From NCBI GenBank assembly GCA_965153355.1, contig OZ231126.1, positions 80,662,001 through 80,726,000 of the forward strand: 64,000 nt of DNA, in the 5' to 3' direction. Positions 36,798-50,399 of the stretch are shown piece after piece. Within the stretch, counting starts at the first letter, position 1; every line of letters starts with the position of its first letter. Both the position numbers and the translations under genes were made by a program. The notes beneath the pieces are model-generated. The model was not told the DNA's origin, did no database searches, and was given only the letters and a program-made list of their open reading frames with translations. This stretch comes from Flaccisagitta enflata. Lineage: Eukaryota > Chaetognatha > Sagittoidea > Aphragmophora.

Positions 36798-36973
36798 AAA
36801 ATGAGCGACTTTAGCTAAAAATAGTAAAAAACCTAATATCTATTGATATGACTGTTGTGCACCCTGAAGGGATCTTCAGGGTGCAAAACGTAGGGTAGCC
36901 AATGATCAAGAAGACAGTCATGGGGATGGGCGGGTACATATTGGTGTGCGTGTTAGTGTGCGTGTTAGTGTTA

Positions 36974-36976
<3 letters not shown>

Positions 36977-37060
<84 letters not shown>

Positions 37061-37062
37061 TG
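36977..37062 (+). repeat. TG microsatellite
   Basis: About 85 bp TG repeat. Confidence 0.95.
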
Positions 37063-37192
37063 TGTGTGTGGATGTGTGTGTGTGCCTATGTTTTTTATTT
37101 GTTGGCTGCTGTACATACAACGAAAGGAAGGCACAACCTTGGAAAAAGAAACATTCCATTTCTAAGTGAACGACTCGACATTCCTGTCAAGC

Positions 37193-37195
<3 letters not shown>

Positions 37196-37250
<55 letters not shown>
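37196..37250 (+). repeat. GA microsatellite split by the LTR element
   Basis: GA tract ending exactly at the left LTR. The GA tract resumes at 49162 on the other side, so the retrotransposon inserted into it. Confidence 0.9.
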
Positions 37251-37252
<2 letters not shown>

Positions 37253-37829
37253 TCAAATGGTCATTACGCGTCCGGATAACTGGACAGAGCCCCAGCGAGA
37301 GAGGAAGAAAGACTCGACCAGATATATGGATATATAAGGACGTGTAATCTGAACAGAGAATGTAAACAATGATGAGATATACACAAATAGTAATGAACCC
37401 GAACCCAACTGCCCCAGCCCCTTTCTCTGCCCCCGCCGTCTCCTCTTCCTCCTCTGCTTCGTCCCATCTCCCCGTCGTCCTCGTCCCGTATCCCCATCGT
37501 CGCCGTCCCGTCTCCTCCTCCTCCTCCTCCTTCTCCCCCTCCTTCTCCCCTTCCTCCTCCTACTTCTCCCGTCCCGTCCGTTAGTAATGATCAATCAGTA
37601 ATAATAATAATAATAATCACCTAAGAACTCTTTCGCAGTTATCGGGGATATCCAAGTTATCAGAGAAAATAATATTGTTGAAGGTCTTGTTTGTGGAAAT
37701 AAGAAGGAATGTCGCTATGAAAGAGAAATAGGATATGAGGCTGATCTACCATCATGTTTTGATGGTCGATCAGTCTCGCGTACATTCTCTTTCATTGCTT
37801 CGCTTCTTGGGGGGCTCATGTTATTGACA
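37251..37829 (-). repeat. 3' LTR
   Basis: Direct repeat of 48583-49161. On the minus strand it starts TGTCAATAACATGAGC and ends in ATTTGACA. It includes a C/T-rich (plus strand) block with cctcctcctcctcc. Confidence 0.9.
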
Positions 37830-37852
37830 CCCCCGCCTTCCTTCCTCTAAGA
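37830..37852 (-). other. Polypurine tract
   Basis: On the minus strand gaggaaggaaggcgggggtg abuts the 3' LTR, as expected for plus-strand priming in an LTR element. Confidence 0.7.
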
Positions 37853-40800
37853 AGGAACCCGTGGTAACAGGAGTCCTCCAAAGAAGTGGAAGGTCTGTTT
37901 CCGTCCTTCTGTTATGAACTTGGCCAATTGTTTGTTTGTTCTTTTATTTTGTTTTATTTATTTATTTTGTTTTTTTTTTTTGTACTGATTGATCACTTAG
38001 CTTATATTGATTGGTTTTTTTTTTGAGGGAGGGAAGGTTTACCCCTAGCTTGCTTGAGCTTTTGTCTTAATATAAATAAATGTATATTGTTTATTTATAT
38101 TGTTAATTCAGCATAGTCTTTTAAATGTTTAAACATTGTTCATCAACATTGTTCATTCAATATTGGTTTTTTAACATTGTTTAATTTAACATTGTATTTC
38201 AATGTTTTAGCATTTATAAACATCTTATATCTTATGTTTTGACATTGTTTACCAACATTGTTAATTTAACATAGTTCATATTTACACATTGTTTATTTGA
38301 CAGTATGCTATCGATGTTTTAACATTGTATTTTAGCCTTATTTATTTGACCTTGTTTATTTCAACGTTGCATTTCTAACGTTTTAACATCGTTTATTCAA
38401 AAATCTCTTTTTTTTTAATTTTTTTTTATTTTAACATTTTATATGTTGATGCTTAAACAATGTTTAATGGACATTGTTTTTTCTTGATGCTTTAACCTTG
38501 TTTGTTAAATATTAATGCTTCGACATTGTTTTTAAACATCATGTTATTGTTTCAACATTGTTTATGAACATTGTTTTTTTTGTTTATCATTATCTATTCA
38601 GCTTTATTTATTTGATGTTGATTTATCTTAATATTATTTTGATCTGGTTAGTCAACATGTTTATGTTTGTTTTAACATTAAATGTTAACAGTGTTTAATA
38701 CTGTTTATTTGATATTTCTTAATCAAAGTCGCTTACTTAACATTATGTATTTTAATGTATTAACATTTGACATTTTCATCTCTAAACATTTTGATCTTGT
38801 TTATCTACCATTTTTTCTGTATATTTAACGTTTTAAACGGTTTTAATGTTCTAGCATTGTTATTTAACATTTTTTTTACTGTTCATATACATGTCTTAAC
38901 ATTAAACAACACTAAACAACGTTAAACAACGTTATTAGGTATTGTTTAATATTTGCCTAGTTTATTCTACCTTTGTTTAAGATTTTATTTGTTTTTGTTG
39001 GTTTTAATGTTCAAACATTAAGCCTCACATTGTTTGACCTTCAACATTAACATTGTTTAACTTTAACATTGTTTCAATCTAACCTTAACCTTGACATTGT
39101 TTCACTTTAACATCAACATTGCTAGACATTGTAAATCTTCCCTTTTTTCATCTGATATGTTCCGGGCGGAGCAATAGTGTTCGTTAACTGTTTATTCAGC
39201 AAGTTTGTTATGTACAAGAACCTCAGTAATGCTTGTCATAGTCCTTTTAAACATGAAGGAAACTGTTTTGGTAGGAAATTTGGCTGAAATGTACAGATCC
39301 TAATAATCCTTGATTGAAGTTGTTTATCGACATTCTTTATTCAAGATTGTTTATTCAGATTGTTTGTTCAATACTATTTATTCTAATGTTTTACGCTAGC
39401 AATTTGTATTGTTAATTTTCTATTGTTTTTATCATGTTGAGTGTCTTAATGTTCTAACATCAAACAAATAACATTGTCGAACCTCTAGAATTAATATTGC
39501 TGAATATTTAATATTTCATTTGAATAATACATTGAAATCTATTTAGATTGATGATTGTTGACAACCTGTTTAATCAAGTTGGTCCTTTTGTGTTCGTCTA
39601 GTTCACGGGTCTTGAGCGTCATAAATTTTTCCTGTCTGTTAGATTGTTTTGTCATTACCCTTTGGGTCTGCGTACGCTTGTTTGTTTGTACGGATCGCTG
39701 CTTGATGTATTCACTTGAATAATCTTGCTTGTTGAAATTCTTTGTTTCTTTGTCGTTTGTTGTTTTGAGCTTTTATTTCTTATTTGGTTTTGTATTTTTG
39801 TTTTTATTTGGTTTTTGTTTTGTTTTTGTTTTTTTGTTGTTGTTGAGTTGATTTAATACAGCGATGAACAAACTTGATTTAGTTTTGTGGTGTTGATCGA
39901 TGCAAACAAAATGTTTCCTAATGTAAACCATGACTAAATTTGATTTAATAACATTATTATCCTTAACTTGTTTTCGAGCGCTGAAGTTGAACAGGTGTTA
40001 ACTGTTTCTTAGATTTGAGACAATGGAGGCAAGGCAGTAAATGTTGTAGGGTTTTGCTATGTTTTATGAAGTTTCGATTGCCCCCGCCGTACCAGAGGTG
40101 GGAGTCTAAATGGTAGAGGGTGTTTTATTACACTGTTTTACATGAATGATAAGAGAATGAATTTTGGGTATGCCATTGCCCCCGCCGTAAGAATAGTGAG
40201 AAGTCAATGGAAAGAGGGCGCGTTGTTGCTTTGCTTCTAAATGATGAAATAAGCAACAAGCATCAAACGATAAGTATGGCTGTATTTAGAACAGTAAGAG
40301 TTTGAGTGTGGCAGGCGTGTTATTGCCTTTTGTCTGCAATAACGGTGAAAATAATTAAGCATGGGCGAATGACTGCCCCCGCCGTAAAAAAAAGTAAAAC
40401 TTGGTGAGTAGAGGGTGTCTCAATTCCCTCTGCTTTACATTTAAGATGAAGAGATTGAGGATGGGACATAAAGAGCGGGCGTTTTAAGTCATCAATTTTT
40501 CAAAATGCGTGTTTGTCCGTTAAATGTTGATATGTTGACCAACATTGAATTATTGATAGTATTGGTGAAATGTCAAGTTTGTAGACGTTTGATTGTGATG
40601 AATTGATGGCTTGTTAATGTCAAATAACACTGAACTGTGCTAGACCCTGGGTAATGCCCCCGCCGTCCAGAACATTTGAGAGGATAAGGGGTTAGTGATG
40701 TTTCCTTTTTCCTATTGCATTTGTTTTGTGTTTTTCTTCGATGTGGATCATCATCACCTGTTTGGTTACCAGAGGGTCTGAGCTTGTTATTTGCATAGTA

Positions 40801-41606
40801 GGAAGTGTCAAACAGCGCCCCCGCCTTCAGGTGGGCACAATGGTTAGACAAGAATTTTTGCTGTTCGGGTGTGATGAAGGTAAAAGAGCGATGGTAGGTT
40901 TGCAAATACTCAATTGATTCTGTTACAAACAATGAAGCAATATGACAATGTAGCAATGTAACAATATGGCGATGTGAGATGATGTAAGCATTTCGTGTAT
41001 CAGATCAACATAAATGTGATATCTTTGCGGATTTTTTATTCATCTATTTATCTATTTTGGACCGGTTAATTGGTTTTCTGAGAAATTGTTTGATTTAGTT
41101 AATGTGAATTCCATGCATTTGTGACCATTGTTCATAATGGAAAACATAAATGACAGACTGAATTACTCTCCTTAGCGCGCTAAGGAGGTCAAAGTTAAAT
41201 CTTGTCATGAACTATCCCTCACATTCTCTCGATGGCATATCACATTCACTCACCCATTCGCTTAGGATGTTCATTTGTTCTTTTATTTACCACAATGGTC
41301 GCTTGTTTACTGGACGTCTATTTATAGTTTTTATTTATTTATTTATTTATTTTTGTTTACTTATTTTTATCTATAATATCCCCCCACTTTGAATTAAGGT
41401 TATTTGATTGATCTGACCACGAAGAGACAACAGACAATAAATGACAATGCAATAAATGACAGTAAATGACAGTGACAATTAATGGTAAAATGTCAAATGG
41501 CACATGAGAAATGATCATAATTTGCCCCCGCCGTCAAGACTCATTGGTCGATGTGGAACAAATTATCTTTAATTTATTTGTCACAGTTATAGTTTTGGTT
41601 ATTTAT
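37853..41606 (-). other. Non-coding interior of the LTR element
   Basis: A T-rich (plus strand) stretch with dozens of degenerate ttaacattgttta motifs (38040-39140). gcccccgccgt/ccttt-type motifs recur at about 40081, 40178, 40375, 40656, 40818 and 41523. No ORF with recognisable pol motifs. Confidence 0.7.
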
Positions 41607-41682
41607 TTATTTGTTTAGAGCACAAGAGATTTTGTTTGTTTGCATGTTGGTGATGTTGGAAGACATTACACTGATGTGGTCG

Positions 41683-41964
41683 CTAGAACTGTTGATAAGC
41701 TGTTGGTAAGCAGGGGGGTGGTGTTGTACAGTAAAACTGGGGCGGCAGTGGAGGCGGTATTGAGGGGTCATACGGTACGGGCAGCTGCCACGTTGTCTGT
41801 GGCGCCATCGTTGAGTTGATGACAGCGATGTCAGGTGCCTTTTGTTCTTCTTGGGCGCTTTGATCGTCCTCATATTCATTGAGGAGTGTCGAGGCGTGTA
41901 TGTTGAGGAGAAGAAAGTCTAGAAATTGTCTGAACGTTGGGTAGTCATCCGGTAGTCTGACCAT
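41683..41964 (-). CDS. Gag C-terminal frame (shifted)
   Basis: 93-codon minus-strand ORF starting inside the end of the main Gag ORF in another frame. Its beginning (DDYPTFRQFLDFLLLNIHAS) looks like the continuation expected after the conserved Trp of the DUF1759-type domain, followed by a Pro-rich tail with TYQQF-like end. So the Gag domain is either frameshifted by mutation or continued by ribosomal frameshifting or reinitiation at the ATG at 41964. No slippery heptamer in the right register was seen. Confidence 0.5.
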   Translation of the reverse strand: MVRLPDDYPTFRQFLDFLLLNIHASTLLNEYEDDQSAQEEQKAPDIAVINSTMAPQTTWQLPVPYDPSIPPPLPPQFYCTTPPPCLPTAYQQF

Positions 41965-44783
41965 TTTTCTTTGAGGTGAGGAAGCTTCTTGTTTAGGATT
42001 TGCTTGTATACTGATTCTCTGTCAAAGTCTCCTTCTTTGTTTGTTTCGCACGCTAGGGTGTAAGTCCCCTCCACCTTGAAAATGAATTCGCTCATTTCTT
42101 CAAATTGGTGTTTTTTGATGACACTTCCCTCAAGTGTGCTTTGCAGCATGTCTTCAGCCAATTGCTTCCGTTTTCCGTATGCAGCCTTGAGACGTTCCAC
42201 TGCTTCCTCAAATGCTGCGTCTGTGTCAGTGCGTCGCATGTAACAGTTGATCCGGGCTAATGCCAGTGATTTAAACCAGTGTTGAAACTCTTTCAGCCGG
42301 TCTTTGATGGAGAGATCAGGCATGTCGACGGCGCTGAGGAAATTCTTCATGTGTTCGTTGAAATCGATGGATTTGTTTATACCATCAAAAACGATTGATG
42401 GTCTTCTTCTTTCAGCGATTTTCAACGCCTCAAGACTTGAACGCCCATTAGGGGTTTTGTTGATCCCTGCTGCTGCAAGTGTTGCTCGAGTTGTTTCTTC
42501 AGCAACAGCACAAATTTCTACTGCTTGAGGGGTTTCACGCACCCCTGTGACAATGGAATGGTTTGATGGTTGGTTTGATGTCGCTGGTATGGTGGTCTGT
42601 CTGCGTTCTTTGTTTGGTTGAGACTGAGCTTGACTGTGTGTGTCTCTCTGTTTCCGAGTCTCCTTTGGGCGCCCGTTGATTTTTTGTTGGTAATGACTTT
42701 TGTGCCCGTATTTTGTGGTTGTTGCAGTTTGAGCAACGGTATGGTAAGTTGATGCCCTAGAAGTGCAGCCACTAACCTCACTGACTGACCGATGTCTGTT
42801 TGGTGACTCATCTTCTGTTCTGTTGTTTGGTGCCATAAATCTGATGCTCGCTGTCACACTGTTTACCTCTGTTTCGCTGTCTCTTCTTGTCTTGGTCGTG
42901 TAGAATGTTTTTGACCCGCCTGATAAGTTTGACATTCTGTCAAGAATGTCGCTGTGTTTTTCTTGTTCTCTACGGTTAACATCTCTTACTTTTTCTCTTG
43001 CTTGTCTTGTGCTAATTCTGATTGCTTCCTGTAGATTTTCGTTAGTCTCCCTAGCAATTCTTTCTGCCGTTTCTCTTGCTTCTCTAGCTATACTTTCTGC
43101 TTCCTCTCTTACGGCTTGTTCGTGTTGTTGAGATTCTTCTCTCATGATTCTCTCTAATTCCTCCTGCTGGCTTCGGATCTCTTCTCTTTCTGTTTCTGCC
43201 TCTTCACGATTCTGTCTCAGTTCTGATGCGGCATTTGATGCGTCAGAGATGGTAGACAATGGCTTCGTGAATCTCTTTGATGAGTGTTTTGTTGAGACAG
43301 CCGTTGATCTATTCGTGTTCTTGCTCAACCGTGTTGAGTGTGTAGATGGCGCTGCATATTGTGACTCAGTTATCCTGGTCGAGTGTGTAGATGGTGCAGT
43401 GTAGCACGACTCGTTGGCTCTGGTTGAGTGTGTTGATGGCTCTGTGTAGCACAACTTGGTGAACCTGTTAGATGTCGCTGTGTAACATGACTTGGTGGCC
43501 ACCGAGTTTGCCTCGCTCTGTCTGGATGACCTCAAGTTGACTTTGGGTGGGTTTTGGTCTGTTTTGTTTTGGGTGGTTGGTCTGTGGCTGGACACCACCA
43601 AATCAGTGGGCTTATTTGGATTTTTGTTTGGAGACGTTTGGTTGGCTGGTTGGTCAGATTGTCTTCTGATAGCTCTTTTCTGACTTTTTGAGTTTGATTG
43701 TATGTCAGAGTGGGTGGTTTTTGGTTGGGTGGGATGTTCACAAGTTTTCTGGGTGGGTCGGATGACTGTTGAATGGCTGGATGTTGCCCTTTCAGATTGG
43801 TTGGGTCTTTGGGTGGGTTGGTTGATGGGTCGAGCAGGTGGGTGCTCAGGCATTCTGGTTAGCGGTTTGGTTGACGAGGATGGGTTTTGAACCAGATCAA
43901 ACAGATAGTCTGTGGGTGGGTCCATCGATGGTTCAATGCCTGTGTCGGTGAAGTCAGATCCTCTTGCCATCTGCTCCTGGTTGGGTTTGGCTGGACCAAG
44001 GCTTGATTTGTGGGTTGACTGGCTGGTTTGTTTTTTCCTGCTTCCTGTAGTTGACTGGGTGGTTGATTGGGTGGTCGATTTCTCTAATGGTTGGTTTTGA
44101 GATTTTTGGCTGGGTTGGGTGGGTAATTGGGTTGTTGGTTCTCTTGATCGTTGTGTTGGTGGGCGAGAGGTGGGCGAATCTAGTCCAAAGTTGATGAGAT
44201 TTTTGGTTGGTAGACGTCTGTCATTGAACTCAGACCCTCCAGCCGTCTGTCCCTGATCAGGCTTGGTTGGTTTTAGTCTCGGTTGGTTGGCTGAGCGTTT
44301 GTTGGTTGGTGGTGAACAAATCAAAGGGGGCGTTGAGTCATGACGTGGGTCAGCGTCTTCATCTGAGTCAAGCAGTGATTCGTCTTGATGATTTGCACTA
44401 CCTGAACAGTAAGATCTCGTGACCAGAGACTCTGTTTCGACTTGTGGCATCGTGGCGTCGATGCTTTTCCCATTCATAATGGTTGTGGTTGAGGGTTCAG
44501 AGGAGTCCGGTTGTGGGTTCTGGAGGGATGCTTGAGCATGCTTGAGGGCCTCTTTGAGCTGTGAACACTCACAACCTTTCTTTTCAGCTGACTCGATGCA
44601 GCATGCTGCTTCGTCTGTCAACTTGACCAACATGTTGCGTCTCCAAGCAGCATCATCTTTGTCGCCTTCTGTCTGTGACTCATAGGCCCTTTGTGCAACC
44701 TCTTGGTAAATTTCCGCGTCGCTGTAGAGATCCCTTGAGAGACGCCGCATGTTTTTTGGGCTGGTTTCTTTGTTTTTTGGCAT
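41919..44783 (-). CDS. gag: BEL/Pao-type Gag polyprotein (DUF1759-like), 954 aa
   Basis: An intact ORF from ATG at 44783 (context CCAACATGCC). Residues about 1-110 are helical; about 110-480 are Ser/Thr/Gln/Pro-rich with recurring TQPTQ-type and SCYTAPSTHSTR repeats; about 510-610 form a charged coiled coil (EEAETEREEIRSQQEELER); and about 800-945 match the DUF1759 Gag fold seen in BEL/Pao elements: a FDGINKSIDFNEHMKNF start, a DAAFEEAVERLKAAYG helix, and KKLPHLKEKW near the end. There is no zinc knuckle and no protease. It would assemble virus-like particles that depend on another element for enzymes. It is unusually long for this class. Confidence 0.75.
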   Translation of the reverse strand: MPKNKETSPKNMRRLSRDLYSDAEIYQEVAQRAYESQTEGDKDDAAWRRNMLVKLTDEAACCIESAEKKGCECSQLKEALKHAQASLQNPQPDSSEPSTTTIMNGKSIDATMPQVETESLVTRSYCSGSANHQDESLLDSDEDADPRHDSTPPLICSPPTNKRSANQPRLKPTKPDQGQTAGGSEFNDRRLPTKNLINFGLDSPTSRPPTQRSREPTTQLPTQPSQKSQNQPLEKSTTQSTTQSTTGSRKKQTSQSTHKSSLGPAKPNQEQMARGSDFTDTGIEPSMDPPTDYLFDLVQNPSSSTKPLTRMPEHPPARPINQPTQRPNQSERATSSHSTVIRPTQKTCEHPTQPKTTHSDIQSNSKSQKRAIRRQSDQPANQTSPNKNPNKPTDLVVSSHRPTTQNKTDQNPPKVNLRSSRQSEANSVATKSCYTATSNRFTKLCYTEPSTHSTRANESCYTAPSTHSTRITESQYAAPSTHSTRLSKNTNRSTAVSTKHSSKRFTKPLSTISDASNAASELRQNREEAETEREEIRSQQEELERIMREESQQHEQAVREEAESIAREARETAERIARETNENLQEAIRISTRQAREKVRDVNRREQEKHSDILDRMSNLSGGSKTFYTTKTRRDSETEVNSVTASIRFMAPNNRTEDESPNRHRSVSEVSGCTSRASTYHTVAQTATTTKYGHKSHYQQKINGRPKETRKQRDTHSQAQSQPNKERRQTTIPATSNQPSNHSIVTGVRETPQAVEICAVAEETTRATLAAAGINKTPNGRSSLEALKIAERRRPSIVFDGINKSIDFNEHMKNFLSAVDMPDLSIKDRLKEFQHWFKSLALARINCYMRRTDTDAAFEEAVERLKAAYGKRKQLAEDMLQSTLEGSVIKKHQFEEMSEFIFKVEGTYTLACETNKEGDFDRESVYKQILNKKLPHLKEKWSDYRMTTQRSDNF

Positions 44784-47640
44784 GTTGGCGATTTTGAACG
44801 ATAACAGGTAGGATGAATGGATGGATGGCTAGAGGATAATGACGTTTGATGTAATATTGATAGAAATTGAATTTTTTTTCTTTTTTAGAGACGGTATGAT
44901 GATGGAAGGATTTGCGTGGTGAAAATGAGAGAGTAATACGGCTGCTTAGGAGAAAAGAATTAACATTGAATATATTTTTTTAATTAACGGGACTGATGTT
45001 GTCTGATATGATGTAATATCACCATGATTAACATTTACGAGAAGAAAGAAGCAAATTTGTAGTAGTCGATGTACAAGAAAACTATTTTCAGTTTATACGG
45101 GGGATGGATGTGTTAACGCTGTTGATTGTTGTTTTGTTTGTGTGATTTGTTTTGTTGACTTTGTTTTGTTGACTTTGTTTTGTTACATTTCGTTTCTCTA
45201 GCTTGTTTCGTAAATTTGTTTAAATTTGTTTTATTAAGTCGAATTTCGATAGTCTAATATAAACGGTCTTTGTTTTCTGTTCGAGTTTGTTTACTTTGTT
45301 TTCTTGTTTGTTGTTTGTTTCTCTGTATGTTTGTTCAAATTTGTTGTTTTGTTTTTCAGTTGTACTTGTTTTAATGATTTGCTCTTTCTGTCTTGTTTGT
45401 TTAGATCAGTTTGTTTAATTCTTAAGCACTGTCTGATGGCATTAAGTCTGAAAGATGGTCGACTTGTTTTGTTGTTTTTTTTTTGTTTTTTTTGTGTTCT
45501 TTGTTTTTGTTTTGATTTGCTTGTCCTGTTTTTATATGAATTTGCTTGGTCTTGTTATGATTGTGTTCCGTTGTATGTTTGTTTGTTTGATTGTTGCTTT
45601 GTGTTTCCTTTTGTCTTGTCTTGTGTTTTGTTGTTTTATTTTGTTTTGTCTTGTTTTGTTTTGTTGATTATATTCGTAAGTTTTATCTTGTTTGCTTAGA
45701 TTTAGTGTTTTGTCATATCATGTCTGTTTAGATTGGTTCCTTGCCGTTTGTTTTGAGTTACCTGTCTTGGTTTTATTATTTGCTATTTTGTTGTTTTGTT
45801 TTCTTGTTTTGTTAGGTCACTTAGTTTTATTCCGTTTTATTATGATTAGTATTTGTTACGTCTTGTTTGTTTTGTTTCGTTTTGTTTTATTCTTAAGCAC
45901 TGCTTAAAGGCGTTTAGAGTCTGACAAATAGTATTTGTTTTTCGTTGTCTTGTTTCGTTTTGTTATTCCTGTTTGTTGTTTGTTTTGGTCTGTTTGAATT
46001 TGTTTTATCTTGTTTGTTCTGTTTTGTTTTTTTCGTCTTTTTTTTTGTTGTTTGATTGTTTGTTTGTCTCACTGTTACTGTGTTTTGTTTAATCTGTGTT
46101 TGTTTTGTTTCGTTTTTGTTTTGGTAATTGTTTCTTTTTCTTTATTTTGTTTTGTTTCGTCTTGTTAGGGTTTTGTTTTGTTGTTCTGTTGTGTGAAGTC
46201 TTTACACAACTCTACTGAAGATGTTGCCCAGTTTGGTCTGTTGAGCGGCGGTCTCGTGAAATCTGGAGGATTTAGGAGCGTGGGAGAAAAAAAGTCGTCA
46301 ATCAGTTCCTTTTGTTTCAGTTTGTAAACAGGTAGTGCAACGGATTGGCGTTTTTGTAATGAATAACTGAATTGATCAAATCATGCAATTATTTGAAATA
46401 CTGTTCAATACTTGTTGGTGACCCTTACGCGTAATTTGAGGTTCAGGCCCTTTCTTACTTATAATGAGACCAACTCGATGTACTTGATGCTCACCAGGCG
46501 GCGTGAACTAATGAAATGTACACAATGTAATGCTTAAACGTAAATTTGGCGTAACACGATCACTTTTTTGATCACCAGGCTTCGTAATAAGATAGACCCA
46601 ATGACGTGCTTTAACAATAATGGTACACAGTAGTACAAGTTTGAGGATAAAATGAGGACACGGGATATTGACAAACTATCTGTGTTTATTTAAGACAGAG
46701 GAGTGACAGGTATGTACTTGTATTTGGACGATGAACAGTGTTTTATTGTCTTATTCAATAGAGCAATGATTTTGCAATCGCGGCAACACGTCGGCGTTTG
46801 TCATTCGCGTGCGTAAGTTGGCAGCGAAGCAAGATCAGGAAGTCCGATAGAAAGATTCTGACAATTACGAGCGCATGAGCGGGTTTCTTCGTTCGAATGT
46901 GTCGTCAGTTTAACGGGACGGGGTAGGATTGTCATGTGATCGTGATAGGAGTTACTCGGGATCTATCGATCGATGCAAGGAAATAACGAGTTTAGAATGT
47001 GATGCGGACACGATATTAATATGCCCACTAGGCGACGTAATTAAATTGTAATGATGACATGTTTTCAGGCTGATTGAGCCGAGCGAGCCGAGCTTGTAAT
47101 GTAAACATTCGATATCTGGCAAGCCCTCTTGAGCTCGTTTGTTTCCCTATTCTGCGTGTCTTTACACAATAAATGAAAAGTATTTAAATTTTATTTGGCA
47201 ATGAACAATCATTTTTATTGTTATGTTCCATTGAGCAATGAAAATGTAACCGCATTGGCCGCGGCGGCGGATTATGTTCGACCCGGCGGTACGAGCTCGA
47301 AGACAGAGAAGTATGAGTGTCCGTTTAGTTTGATCGGTATAAAGATTGGCTGGATGATAGGAAGAGCGGTACGGCGATGCAAATTTGGCAAGAGAGAACT
47401 GAGCGAGAAGCTACTGTACGATCGTGTCGTTAGTTAAGAGAAACGGTGTACGATCTGTCACGTGATCGGAATAGATGTACGCGGGAACCGTTCGAACGAT
47501 TTGCGGAATTTGGTCTGTTACGAGTGTACTCGTTTTCTGAATTTAATCTTTATTTATAACTAAACAGACTGTTATGTGTTTCTGATTTGAAATCGTTTCT
47601 GACTTTATTTTGTATAAGTAGATATTCTAAATGTGTTGTT
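44784..47640 (-). other. Non-coding leader region of the LTR element, part 1
   Basis: ttttgttttgtttgtttt-like low complexity (plus strand) at 45120-46190. Two diverged copies of one segment occur at about 46690-46990 and 47165-47500, sharing cgtgtcgt(c/t)agtt followed by tca(t/c)gtgatcg. Short frames here are not supported as genes. Confidence 0.6.
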
Positions 47641-47644
47641 TATT

Positions 47645-47870
47645 CACCCCGCCTCAGCGTGAACGCAAGGAGAGCTAGGGGTGACTTCGCCTATGCTTCA
47701 GCGCGAACACAAGGTTAACTGCAAGGCGGAATTATTGTTTATTTGTCACTTCAGCGCGAACGCAAGGTTAACTCTGACAAATCTGTTGGGCTCTCAGCGC
47801 AAACGCAAGGAGAGTGTGGCTAAAAGGAGGCAAGGGTGGTTAATACTTGCTCCTGCAGGAAGAAAAGGTT
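47645..47870 (+). repeat. Four copies of tcagcg(t/c)gaac(g/a)caagg
   Basis: Copies lie at about 47652, 47699, 47751 and 47795, spaced about 45-50 bp, between the 5' LTR and gag. They may be binding or packaging-related repeats. Confidence 0.7.
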
Positions 47871-48582
47871 AAATTCTTTCGACCTGTAAGGTAATTGTCT
47901 GTTGGTGTGTCAGGTTAATTTTACGATCTCCCGTGTCCTTCGATGAGTCCACCTTCTGAAAAAAATTGATGAGCCGTATCGCGATTTCTGGAAAGGAAAG
48001 AGTATTAGCGCATCCGTACGAGATTCCTCAGATTACTATCAACATCCCGTACATCAAGATTTTCCAATCAATGAGCGTTTATGTTGAACCTGTGCGGAAA
48101 GACTCAAAGAAGAGGCGATACGAAATAGTTCGTACGTCAATCAATTAAGCATCATGAATCCTATTTCTGCACTCTGCTCTCTTTTCTTCGATTTTCAATG
48201 ATCAATCAACCTGTCTGTCTACTCCTCAGTCAATTATTCGACCTGTATATGATCTGAAGAGTGAAGCGATGACGGGATTTGAACCGAGGACGTTTGTTTT
48301 CCGAGATGCGGTGAGTTAGATCAGAGAAGACGTCTTTTGTTGACGTTTTCTCTCCTTTGTTGCGCGATGTCGATGACGATGACGTTGACTCGGTAACGAT
48401 GATGACGGAGAAGAGAGGATGAAGGCGATGAATAACTGTGATTAACTGTATGAGTCTCTGGTTGCAAATGCTCGATGAGAAATGTTAAATGGGTGGGAGG
48501 GTGGGAGAAAAGTTATCAATCGATGTCAACTGAGGAAAAAAAAATTACAATACTCACGCTTGCGGAGAAGTTCTTAGATTAC

Positions 48583-49340
<758 letters not shown>

Positions 49341-50058
49341 ACAGTCACACTCAAGGAAAAACGAGGTTTGACCTTGGTGGTGAAATGAAGTGAAACCACT
49401 TTGGGGCGTGGAAATGACGTTTGCAAGTCAGGTGAAAACTGGAAAATGCCGAATCCTCACTGTCAAAAGCAGATAGAGAGCGATGAAATTGATAAAACTG
49501 ATAAAACTCACTGTCTAAATTGAAATTTGAAAAGTGAGTGATACAAACTTAATTAAAATTTGACGCTGAAACTGAGTTTGATTTTGTTCTTAATCCATAA
49601 TTCGTTTGCAGAAAAAAAAAGTGCATAAAAATAAATTAGATCTAAATAAGGCCCAAAAAAACTTTCTTTTTGAAGTTAATGGAAAAACTACTCTAGTTAG
49701 AAGGGGTACTCAGGTTTGAAAACCACTCAAGTCCCATTCTGCCTTGAGTGGTTGGTGAGCTTACTGTCCTCACTTTCAATTGAGTATTCGGCATTGGGTG
49801 CCCTCCTCGACGGACGGACAAAGCCTCTTATACAGTGGCGAGTCCCCGACTGAAAAGCTGAATAAAGCATTTAAGAAATTTCAGAAATGACAAATATAAT
49901 TATTCTTTTTACCATACATACATATTTCACTTTTGCTTCTTTTCAGCAAAGTCGAAGGGTCTGCTCTTGTCGAGTGAGGTGAAAATTTTCTGTACTTGAT
50001 ACAAAACCTCAAATTCCGCATGCTGCAAGTGACATTAAGTCGCAAGTTGACAGATTGT

Positions 50059-50177
<119 letters not shown>

Positions 50178-50328
50178 AGCCTTGTTACAAAGTATACGAT
50201 GAAGAAATGGGGAAAGAAGAGCAAGAAAAGGAAGGAAAAATTTCCCCAGAGGAGTTTCCATGACAACATCCTCAGGGATTCAGAGATAGAAACTCATGTT
50301 GTCACTCCATATACGATGAAGAGGGCAG

Positions 50329-50334
<6 letters not shown>

Positions 50335-50397
<63 letters not shown>
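50335..50397 (+). repeat. GA microsatellite
   Basis: About 63 bp GA tract. Confidence 0.95.
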
Positions 50398-50399
<2 letters not shown>

